Below, in pieces: positions 15,320 through 22,192 of a DNA stretch of 25,536 nucleotides; positions within the stretch are counted from its first letter, which is position 1, and every line of letters starts with the position of its first letter. The notes under the pieces are model-generated. The model was given only the letters and a program-made list of their open reading frames with translations, was not told the origin of the DNA and made no database searches. A program made the position numbers and the translations under genes. Source of the stretch: DAOVRL01 sp964459805 (GTDB lineage: Bacteria > Planctomycetota > Phycisphaerae > Sedimentisphaerales > Anaerobacaceae); contig CAYWOD010000020.1 in NCBI GenBank assembly GCA_964459805.1, positions 1-25,536 on the forward strand. Direction: 5' to 3'.

Positions 15320-15931
15320 TTTGGGTGGCTTCTTAGTGTTCGATAAGGGAATGGGATTATGTGCGAGGCCAAAAAATGCACGGCGGAGGGCTTTGATTAT
15401 GGCTGTGGGTAATTGGGAGGGGTGGGGGGTTTGGGGGAGAAGAAATTGGGTTTGTTTGGGTTCGTTTTGGGTTTGTTTTCCCGGAGCCCGGAGGCGGGGT
15501 TTATTGTCATAAGCCTTTGTCGAATAGGAGTTTAAGTTCATTTTTGGCTTTTCGGAAATTGGGTTTGATTGGGTTTGTTTTGGGTTTGTTTTGGGTTTGT
15601 TTTGGGTTTGTTTTGGGTTTGTTTTTTCGAGTTGGGCGGGGTGGTTTATTTTCGTAAGCCTTTGCGACGAATAGGGTTGGGTTGATTTTGTCGTTTTGAG
15701 AATTGGGTTTGTTTTGCATAAAAAGTAGTCGATTTGTAGCGTTCTCGCGACATAAGTAGAGGATTCGCGACATAAGTAGAGCTGTGAGAGTGGAAAGTGT
15801 AAAGTGGAAAGTGGAAAGTTGTGGAATCCCGACGCTGCCTTATAGGCAGATAAGATCATTGGGATGGGAGGTTTGATTGTGGGTTTGTTTTGCATAATTG
15901 CTCGCTTTTGGTTGATCGGGGTTTCTGACAA
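15320..15931. repeat. Low-complexity GGGTTTGTTTT repeat region
   Basis: Five 11-bp copies of GGGTTTGTTTT run from 15571 to about 15625, with degenerate ones at 15446-15480. A larger unit of roughly 140 bp is duplicated (about 15490-15570 and 15632-15715, both with AAGCCTTTG...GAATAG). A 17-bp sequence TCGCGACATAAGTAGAG occurs twice with a 20-bp period (15745-15761, 15765-15781). Open frames here translate to NKPKTNPKQTQ-type strings because the repeats lack stops; I treat the region as non-coding. The same kind of repeat is common between planctomycete genes. Confidence 0.75.
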
Positions 15932-16162
15932 AGGTGGACGACAGCCAGAAATGCGAAATCCTAAACTCTAAATCCTAAACAAATTCGAAAATCAAATTTT
16001 CAAATGCTCCAAACGAGGTTTAATAATAGGCTTTTTGAGTGGGGGCGGTGGTAGGCATGGCGAGTTTGAGAATGCAAAAATGAAAGTGCAAAATGCAAAA
16101 TTGCGGAATCCCGACGTTGTCGGGATGGGTGTTTTGATTGTTGGTTTGGCTCTTCATAATTA
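15817..16162. repeat. Two copies of a dispersed palindromic repeat
   Basis: Copy 1 (about 15817-15900) and copy 2 (about 16111-16162) share GGAATCCCGACG...GGGATGGG...TTTGATTGT-GGTTTG...CATAATT. In copy 2 the core is a simple hairpin ATCCCGACG-ttg-TCGGGAT. Copy 1 carries an extra piece with its own hairpin, CTGCC-ttata-GGCAG, in the same place. The A-rich DNA between them (15955-16010) looks like further simple-sequence filler. Confidence 0.6.
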
Positions 16163-16637
16163 CTTGTGAGGCAATGGGTTATATAGGTTCGCGCTGGGAA
16201 CCGGGTGGTGAGTGTTGAATATCAATGATCGGGTATTTATTAGGTACATATTATATCACACGCAGAGTTGAGTGTCAAGTGAATTTTTTGGCATGGAGAA
16301 AGGATTAACCTCGAATTTTCCTGGCGCAGCATAGCCGGAACCAAAAAGTTCGCCTATTAAAAACACGCCATAACACATTAAGAATAAAGAGCTTACGATT
16401 ACTCACTACAAAATAGGTGAAAGAAAAACAAGAAGTTGACGGATAGTATTACGGATCCATTCGACAAGCTCAGGACAGGTTAACACGGATTGTTGAGTCG
16501 ATTATGGAAATCCGCCTACGCCGGACTTGTTTACCGGGCGAAGGGGCGATACACTCGATGAACGAATTACAATGGAGAAGAAGAATAGGTGACTGTCCAT
16601 AGTTTGAGGGCGGATAGTCAAATGACTACGAGCTTTT
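16163..16637. other. Gene-free accessory DNA
   Basis: No intact gene. It contains ATTCGACAAGCTCAGGACAGG (about 16459-16479), a motif whose relatives recur at about 18268-18300 and 19610-19635, and a small hairpin GACTGTCC...GGATAGTC near 16590-16620 with one G-T pair. Confidence 0.5.
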
Positions 16638-16740
16638 TCATGGTTCATCTTCCAACGTATCAAGGCCCATAATGACATCGTGCATAAACGTCATCAACCT
16701 TTGCGGTTTGGCCGTTGGTTAGCGGTATCTCTTTGATAAT
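16638..16740 (-). pseudogene. Remnant of an HNH/AP2-type endonuclease gene
   Basis: On the minus strand one frame reads KEIPLTNGQTAKVDD (from about 16734), the typical start of small HNH/AP2 proteins (xxIPLTxGxxAxVDDED). The next frame reads FMHDVIMGLDTLEDEP and stops at 16638, resembling the following MHxxIMG segment. The piece between them, the HNH core and the rest are gone. No start codon remains at the expected place (ATT ATC). This is a degraded fragment with a frameshift and deletions. Confidence 0.5.
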
Positions 16741-16846
16741 TCTCTCTTACTTCCGCTCACGCGGCCTACTCTTTTTTACAGGTGGCTGGCGATAGTTTTC
16801 AGTTTTCCCTAGTTATCACCCTATTTCCCTGTTTGTTCCTACGCTG

Positions 16847-18073
16847 TCAAAATCTTAGAGGCGATAAGAATGCGAAGGTTTTTGCTTCTTTAAACTTACA
16901 TTTATGATTTCTAAAAAACAGACCTGGATTGAAAATTTCTTCGTAATTGCTTCCTTTCTTCACCATACTTTCGGAAGAATAACTTATTCCCGCGATATGA
17001 GAGAACTCGTCTTTATCAAGAATGTATTTTGCCATAGCTTGGAGCCCACTCTTACTTCTAAGCTTATGTAGTTCAAAGCCATGAATACCTTCCAAAAAGC
17101 AAGCTATTAATCCTGGCTTTGATACATCCAACTGTTTTTCAGCTGCTTCGGAAATTATGTTCTTTATTGCATATAGTACTTCATCCGCTTGTTTAGACAT
17201 CACAGTTAACTCAATCGGATCGACTGGCTTTCCAGCGTCAGAGCTCACAAAAATTGCTCCTTGAGCCTCATCTGCTTTCCTTTCGCAAAGCTTTTCCATA
17301 CTTTCGTTGAGATCAATAGAGACTCGTGAAGCATAACTCATATCTAACGCTAAAGATCCAAAAGGCGCAATCTCACGATCTCCGTGGAGTATACCGCTAT
17401 CGATCACCTTCAACACTTCCATACACAATTTGTCAAAAGTACCACTCTTGAGCCTTTCCTCCAATATAATATCCAGTCTGCCGCCATAATTTCTCTTCTT
17501 AATCTCTGGTATCAGTTTATCGGCAAACCCGTAGAAATCCTTTCTGTGTATTTTCCTTGCGATATCAACAGTTATTCGCTTACATTCAACATTGAACTGC
17601 AGGGCCGACAACTTAACTATAAACTCAGCATGCTTACTTGAATCATCCTGATACCACTGTATGTCATAACCGTTTGCAAAAAAGTGCCATGCAATGTGTA
17701 TTTCAAACAAGTAATTACGTGCGTTATTGCTGTCAAGAAAAGCTCGTTTATATTTATTCTTAACAGAATGGGACATCTTATTTTGTAAAGTGATTACTTT
17801 GTTGGCATCATTCGCCAAAGCTTGTAATTCCGGCGTTAAATTTCTATGGATAGATTTCGCTTTATTAGTGAGTTCATAATATTGCTCAAGAGCACTCAAC
17901 CACGGGTGTCGCTTCTTAAGATAATACTCTCTAAGTATAGGGCCCGCAGATTGCAGAGACCTTTCATATTTCTGAAGACAACCCTTAACATTAGGCTCTC
18001 CAAGAAACCCGACTAACTTGTTTATTAGACTCCCTGTTTTATTTTTGTAAATATGCTTCACGTTATTTTGCAT
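16847..18073 (-). CDS. Putative PD-(D/E)XK nuclease-like protein, AT-rich
   Basis: The family is not recognised. The 408-residue protein has a segment that fits the PD-(D/E)XK nuclease core: YLFEIHIAWHFFANGYDI (a helix with Glu124), then HAEFIVKL (Glu150 at the usual Asp position) and FNVECKRI with Glu163 and Lys165 of the ExK motif. Residues 1-115 are basic and helical and may bind nucleic acid or a partner; the C-terminal half has mixed secondary structure. There is no signal peptide, so it is cytosolic. Base composition is clearly AT-richer than the GC-rich neighbours. It stands alone within repeats and next to an HNH remnant, which suggests acquisition by transfer. A phage-defence or restriction role is possible but nothing nearby confirms it. 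Confidence 0.65.
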   Translation of the reverse strand: MQNNVKHIYKNKTGSLINKLVGFLGEPNVKGCLQKYERSLQSAGPILREYYLKKRHPWLSALEQYYELTNKAKSIHRNLTPELQALANDANKVITLQNKMSHSVKNKYKRAFLDSNNARNYLFEIHIAWHFFANGYDIQWYQDDSSKHAEFIVKLSALQFNVECKRITVDIARKIHRKDFYGFADKLIPEIKKRNYGGRLDIILEERLKSGTFDKLCMEVLKVIDSGILHGDREIAPFGSLALDMSYASRVSIDLNESMEKLCERKADEAQGAIFVSSDAGKPVDPIELTVMSKQADEVLYAIKNIISEAAEKQLDVSKPGLIACFLEGIHGFELHKLRSKSGLQAMAKYILDKDEFSHIAGISYSSESMVKKGSNYEEIFNPGLFFRNHKCKFKEAKTFAFLSPLRF

Positions 18074-18519
18074 ATGTTCATAAATATAAGCATATAGATT
18101 GGGCTGTCCATACCATTTTCTATCTTTCGGCTAAACATATAGAACCCACCGCTGTTTTTATTTTTCGGCCATATAATACCCCCCCAAAAAAAAGATGGGG
18201 CAGGCCCGCAGTTGGCGGGCTAATAGACTTAGAAGGGCGTCTATAAATCCGGCCGATTGGACCCATTCGGCTGCGCTCAGGGCAGGCGATGGTTAGGACA
18301 GGCTCTGCTGGGGGCTTAGGCTAATTCAGGACGGCATCGGTGAGGTTTAGATTATCAGGTTTTGGTCTATTTGTCACGTATTTTTGGGGGAAATTGGTTA
18401 GGTTTTTATAGATTCCTGCTTGGGCGGGAATGACGACCCAAAAACGTCTGAGCCTCAGCAGGTTCCCCGACAGGCTCCTTAGCTACCTTTAATTGTCCTG
18501 GTTTTTTGCGCCTCACGCC
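18074..18519. other. Gene-free repeat DNA
   Basis: No gene is seen. It contains a C7A8 run (18181-18195), a hairpin ending GGGCTAA (about 18207-18227), a copy of a ~74-bp direct repeat (18320-18393), and a half REP element ATTCCTGCTTGGGCGGGAATGAC (from about 18411). Confidence 0.6.
18320..18393 (+). repeat. 74-bp direct repeat, copy A
   Basis: GCTAATTCAGGACGGCATC... through TTTGTCACGTATTTT to GGGGGAAAT. It matches copy B at 19641-19714 in the same orientation with about ten mismatches. Upstream of both copies lies a CTGCGCTCAGGG motif, so the homology extends further with gaps. The pair brackets the lipoprotein gene. Confidence 0.75.
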
Positions 18520-19443
18520 TTAGCGAGGGTCAAGCACGATTCTTACGTCTTCGGTACCACTCGCAGCTTCCGCCCGACCAACCAACAGCGTACCGTTCTT
18601 CTTGACAACGGCACTTAGAACAACATGGCCTTTGCATACAGCAATGGTAAATCTGCCGTCTGCGTCTGTTTTTTTATAACCTGAGGGCTGGCCTGTGCTT
18701 TTGCGAAATACCTGTACATTGGGAACCGGGTTGCCGTCGGGGCCAACTACTACACCTGAAATTGCCTGGTCAGCTTTGGAAAGAGCGGCGGCACCAAGTT
18801 CAAGCAGAGCATCAACCGCATCATCAGTGTTGACTGAGATTCTTTTTGAGCCATAGCCTTCGGCATGGAAAGTGACAGCATAGCGGTTCTTTGGCGGAAT
18901 AAAGGGCACCTTATAAACACCCCGGCTATCTGCTGCAAAACGACTGCGGTCGGCAAACGAGGTGATGTAACCCTTTGCTGCAGTGAAGCCAAAATAGAGT
19001 CTGGCATTTTCTATGGGGTTCCCATCCGGGTCGGTTATTGTTCCGGTTGCAGTAACGGCAGGTAGGAGAGTTATGTTCTGGGTGTGTGTCTCTGGTCCCA
19101 CTTTTGTCGCAGCAGCAAGGTTTTTCTCTTCATGGCGAGCAATGATATATATATCATGCGATTCGGGCACTTCAGATGCATCCCAATACATTTCATATCC
19201 GCCCTGTTGGCCAGATACAGTCTTGACCCCATGATACCTCAAGATGTGCAGCTTTGCGCCTTCGATGGCGTTACCATCGAGGTCAGTTACAGTGCCAGAG
19301 TAAACAGTGTTGGGTTTATCTTCTGCTGATACTGTAACCTTAGCGGACAGTGGTTCTTTGTCTGCCTTGTTCATACGGCAAGCCACCAGACCCATCATCA
19401 ACGCACCAAACAGAGCCCAAAGCCCATACTTTTTCGCTTTCAT
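18520..19443 (-). CDS. Lipoprotein with three carboxypeptidase-regulatory-like repeats
   Basis: A 307-residue exported lipoprotein. Residues 1-22 are a signal peptide with a clear lipobox LVAC (Cys22). Three beta-sandwich repeats of the carboxypeptidase regulatory-like type follow, each opening with the same motif: YSGTVTDLDGNAIEGAKL (about 48), ATGTITDPDGNPIENARL (about 132) and ISGVVVGPDGNPVPNVQV (about 228). Such folds usually support surface attachment or protein stability; no enzymatic domain is present. AGAAAGG lies shortly before ATG 19443. The gene sits alone between two direct repeats (18320-18393 and 19641-19714), as if the segment had been moved or duplicated as a unit. Confidence 0.85.
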   Translation of the reverse strand: MKAKKYGLWALFGALMMGLVACRMNKADKEPLSAKVTVSAEDKPNTVYSGTVTDLDGNAIEGAKLHILRYHGVKTVSGQQGGYEMYWDASEVPESHDIYIIARHEEKNLAAATKVGPETHTQNITLLPAVTATGTITDPDGNPIENARLYFGFTAAKGYITSFADRSRFAADSRGVYKVPFIPPKNRYAVTFHAEGYGSKRISVNTDDAVDALLELGAAALSKADQAISGVVVGPDGNPVPNVQVFRKSTGQPSGYKKTDADGRFTIAVCKGHVVLSAVVKKNGTLLVGRAEAASGTEDVRIVLDPR

Positions 19444-19837
19444 AATTAGACCTTTCTGAAAAATGAGTTTAGCGATTTCGATAGAAATGCCAGAAGCTCA
19501 GTTATGAAATCCGGGTACACCTTCCTTATTTCTCCCTTTCATTCAGGTCCTTTCGTATCTCACATAGGGTTCTCCAAACGGATGCGTCAATCCTTCGATT
19601 GGCCCTTCGACTCTCCCGTTCGCCTGCGCTCAGGGTTTGTGCTAATTCAGGACGGCATCAGTAAGGTTCAGGGTATCAGGTTTTAGTCTGTTTGTCACGT
19701 ATTTTCCGGGGAAATGCAAGGGGAAAAATGCGACAAAGATAATGAGAACCTCCTGGGGATAACGAGAACCCCCTGCAGTGCAGGGGGCTAACAATGGTGG
19801 GTAAAATCCAGATGATACCCCCCAATAAATTGGGGGG
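19444..19837. other. Gene-free repeat DNA upstream of the lipoprotein gene
   Basis: No gene is seen. It contains direct repeat copy B (19641-19714), the related CTGCGCTCAGGG motif (about 19624-19635), and two GGGCTAA-tailed hairpins. A promoter for the lipoprotein gene must lie near 19444-19520 on the minus strand, but I see no clear -35/-10 pair. Confidence 0.5.
19641..19714 (+). repeat. 74-bp direct repeat, copy B
   Basis: GCTAATTCAGGACGGCATC... through TTTGTCACGTATTTT to GGGGAAAT, in the same orientation as copy A at 18320-18393. Together the two copies flank the lipoprotein gene. Confidence 0.75.
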
Positions 19838-19841
19838 CTAA
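19769..19841. repeat. Paired GGGCTAA-tailed palindromes
   Basis: CCCCCTGCAGTGCAGGGGG followed by CTAA (about 19769-19791), and CCCCCCAATAAATTGGGGGG followed by CTAA (about 19818-19841). The arms differ but both end in GGGGG-CTAA. A third, GCCCGCAGTTGGCGGGC followed by TAA, is at about 18209-18228. The stop codon (TAG) of the HAD gene is formed by the edge of the second hairpin, which may also act as its 3'-end structure. Confidence 0.65.
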
Positions 19842-20668
19842 ATAATATTGGCGATTCGTGTGTTGATTTTTTTTATCAGGGGCGGCAGTTCGGAGATTTG
19901 ACGGATTTTCCCGGCGCCATCCGGCGTCTTTTTTCCGGCATTGGTGTAAGCATCTTTCAGGACAGCAAGCATACCACAGCGTATTGCGGGTTTGATGTCC
20001 TTATCGATCCGGTCGCCTACGAAGAGTATATTCTGCGCCGGTTCGCCAATCCTCTCGGCGGCGATCCTGAAGATTCGCGCATCCGGCTTTCGAAAAGGAA
20101 ATTCGTACGAATAGACTCTGACGATAAAGAAATCGAGTATGCCCAATTGCTCGAGGTGTTTTTCGAGAGAAAAGCGGCTCACAAAGGTATTGGAGACGAT
20201 GCCGAGCTTGAGGCCGGAGTCTTTCAGTGCGGTTAGAGTCTCTTTCGCATTCGGTTCGGCCCGGCCGATTTTGCTCAAAGGCTCGTACCAGCACCACGCC
20301 AAATGCCGCCACTGCTCCTGGTTGAGTCTGATGCCCCTCTTTACGCCGGCGTTTCTCAGAAGCGCCAGTGCATCGAAATCCCGTCTTCTAAGGCTGGAGA
20401 GCCAGCGTTGTATGCGCAGGCTCACGAGATTTTTCCAGAAATACCATTTGAAGCTGCCGACCGGCTGATCCAGGCTCTTTAGATATTCGTAGGATGATCC
20501 GGCGCCTGCGGCGAAAATCTTAGCTGTATTGATTTTGCCGAAGTTCAGCAAAGTGTCACCGAGATCGAACAACACGGCCCTGATCTTCGCATTGCGTGTT
20601 TCGTTCTTTCGCTCCGCTCGAGAGCGGGATCGAGTATTTCGTAGTGTGTCGGAGTATGATCTATCCAC
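19838..20668 (-). CDS. HAD-superfamily hydrolase (phosphatase-like)
   Basis: A 276-residue cytosolic phosphatase-type enzyme. HAD motif I is VLFDLGDTL (nucleophile Asp35, acid/base Asp38), motif II GIVSNT, motif III FRKPDARIF with its Lys, and motif IV FVGDRIDKDI. A helical cap (residues ~45-130) lies between motifs I and II, as in subclass C1 enzymes of the phosphoglycolate phosphatase or haloacid dehalogenase type. The GTG start directly follows the stop of the upstream citrate synthase-like gene, with GAGG six bases before it, so translation is probably coupled. The substrate is unknown. The first ~25 residues are an Arg-rich extension outside the fold, so the true N-terminus is a little uncertain. 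Confidence 0.85.
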   Translation of the reverse strand: MDRSYSDTLRNTRSRSRAERKNETRNAKIRAVLFDLGDTLLNFGKINTAKIFAAGAGSSYEYLKSLDQPVGSFKWYFWKNLVSLRIQRWLSSLRRRDFDALALLRNAGVKRGIRLNQEQWRHLAWCWYEPLSKIGRAEPNAKETLTALKDSGLKLGIVSNTFVSRFSLEKHLEQLGILDFFIVRVYSYEFPFRKPDARIFRIAAERIGEPAQNILFVGDRIDKDIKPAIRCGMLAVLKDAYTNAGKKTPDGAGKIRQISELPPLIKKINTRIANII

Positions 20669-22003
20669 TTACTTCCTCAACGGCGGCAGATCGTCGCCGC
20701 CAAACGCCTCTTGCGCCCACTCGAGCATTTCCTCATCCGATATGATCGAGACCCTGTCGGCTGCGTACTCTGCGTCGATTCTGTCCTTCATTCTTGTTAT
20801 TCGCCGGTCGTGTTTTGGTATTTCGATGTCGTACCGTGCCTCTATCCAGTGTTTGATGCCTGCCGCACCCGTCTTATCGGTGATTGCGACACCGGCGGGA
20901 CGTTTGAGGAGCTTTTTGGTATCGAAGCAGTTGTATATTTCCTCGTTTTTCAGCAGGCCGTCCGCGTGAATGCCGGCCCGCGTAACGTTGAAATTCTTCC
21001 CGGTCAGAGGATAATTGCCCGGAATCTCAAAGCCCAGCTCCTTGCTTGCGTACTGAGCCAGCTCGGTTATCGCCGCATAGTTGACGCCTTGCGTCATTCC
21101 TTTGAGTTGGGCGTGCTCGACAACGAGCGCTTCTAAAGGTGGATTACCTGTCCGCTCGCCGATGCCGAATATGGCTGCATTTGCGGCGCTGCAGCCATAG
21201 AGCCATGCCGTTGCCGCATTCACCTGGACCTTGTGCAGATCGTTATGCCCGTGCCATTCGATCCGCTCGGACGAGACGCCGATTTGCCGAAGCCCGCGGA
21301 CAAGTTTCGGAATGCTGCGCGGCAGAGAGACGCCGGCCCACGGCAGGCCGAAGCCGAGCGTATCACAAAGGCGAATCTTGACCGGCTTGGCGTATTTCCT
21401 CGAGAGTTTCATTAAGGCGCCGGCAAAGGGCAGCACAAAACCTTCGTAGTCGGCTCGCGTAACGTCCTCGAAGTGACATCGTGGGACAACGCCGCTGTCC
21501 AGCGCGGCTTTGGTGACGTCAAGATAGGAGTTCATCGCCTGGGCCCGCGTCTTTCGCAGCTTCAGGAATATGTGATAATCGCTTGCCGAGGTCAAAATGC
21601 CGGTTTCGCTCAGGCCCATCTGGCGGACGAGCTTAAAATCGGCCGCCACAGCCCTTATCCAGCCGGTTACCTCGGGATACTTGTAGCCCCGCTCTTTGCA
21701 GAGCTCCACCGCTTTTCTGTCGCGCTGCGAGTACAAAAAGAACTCAGACTGGCGGATCAGCCCGGTCCCGCCGTCTATCTCGTGCAATAAATCGTATATT
21801 CGCAGGATTTGGTCCGGCTTATAGGGCGGCCGGGCCTGCTGACCGTCGCGGAACGTCGTATCGGTTATCCATATCTTCTCGGGAATGTCGTACTCGATTC
21901 TCTCACCGTCGAAAACGACCTTGGGGAACTCCGTATATGGAAACATCTCCCGATAAAGGTTGGGCTTGGCTACATCGACAAGTTTGAAGTTTTTTTCTGC
22001 CAT
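20669..22003 (-). CDS. Probable Re-type citrate synthase (DRE-TIM/LeuA-like)
   Basis: A cytosolic DRE-TIM metallolyase of 444 residues that condenses acetyl-CoA with a 2-oxo acid. Seen: metal/substrate motif DTTFRDGQQARPPY (48-61), FFLYSQRDRKAVELC, YPEVTGWIRAV, ASDYHIFLKL, PRCHFEDVTRADYEGFV, RLCDTLGFG, the metal-binding HGHND and GERTGNPPLEAL. DGQQARPPY, the SDYHIFLK strand and the length match, from memory, the Re-citrate synthase of Clostridium kluyveri and Dehalococcoides better than 2-isopropylmalate synthase, whose C-terminal regulatory domain is absent. Known Re-enzymes are from strict anaerobes and make citrate for glutamate synthesis. AGGGGAT precedes ATG 22003. Homocitrate or isopropylmalate synthase remain possible. 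Confidence 0.8.
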   Translation of the reverse strand: MAEKNFKLVDVAKPNLYREMFPYTEFPKVVFDGERIEYDIPEKIWITDTTFRDGQQARPPYKPDQILRIYDLLHEIDGGTGLIRQSEFFLYSQRDRKAVELCKERGYKYPEVTGWIRAVAADFKLVRQMGLSETGILTSASDYHIFLKLRKTRAQAMNSYLDVTKAALDSGVVPRCHFEDVTRADYEGFVLPFAGALMKLSRKYAKPVKIRLCDTLGFGLPWAGVSLPRSIPKLVRGLRQIGVSSERIEWHGHNDLHKVQVNAATAWLYGCSAANAAIFGIGERTGNPPLEALVVEHAQLKGMTQGVNYAAITELAQYASKELGFEIPGNYPLTGKNFNVTRAGIHADGLLKNEEIYNCFDTKKLLKRPAGVAITDKTGAAGIKHWIEARYDIEIPKHDRRITRMKDRIDAEYAADRVSIISDEEMLEWAQEAFGGDDLPPLRK

Positions 22004-22192
22004 TATCTATCCCCTATACGAAAGGCTGCCAAAGCGGCCTCCGGCGAACATCTATCCGGTCGCGGGCATTGTACTGTTTTTTGCCGGCCGTGTAAACAGG
22101 CAATTGACCGCGGTTACGGCGTGAACTCGTTTTCTATACAAAAGTCGGCATTTATGAAAGCTTTGGCCCAGGATTACTGCGAGTATTTGAGC

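Noticed and set aside
15571..15625. Regular 11-bp repeats, considered as a CRISPR array
   Set aside because: Repeats are directly adjacent with no spacers, and no cas gene is present.
15137..15931. Open frame of 264 codons on the minus strand
   Set aside because: It is made of tandem and dispersed repeats (NKPKTNPKQTQ-like), overlaps the start of the MurQ/GCKR gene and has no domain; the 11-bp repeat unit does not keep frame, as expected of non-coding DNA.
16741..16846. Possible integrase remnant or attachment site downstream of the nuclease-motif gene
   Set aside because: No recombinase motif can be read in any frame and no tRNA lies at this place.
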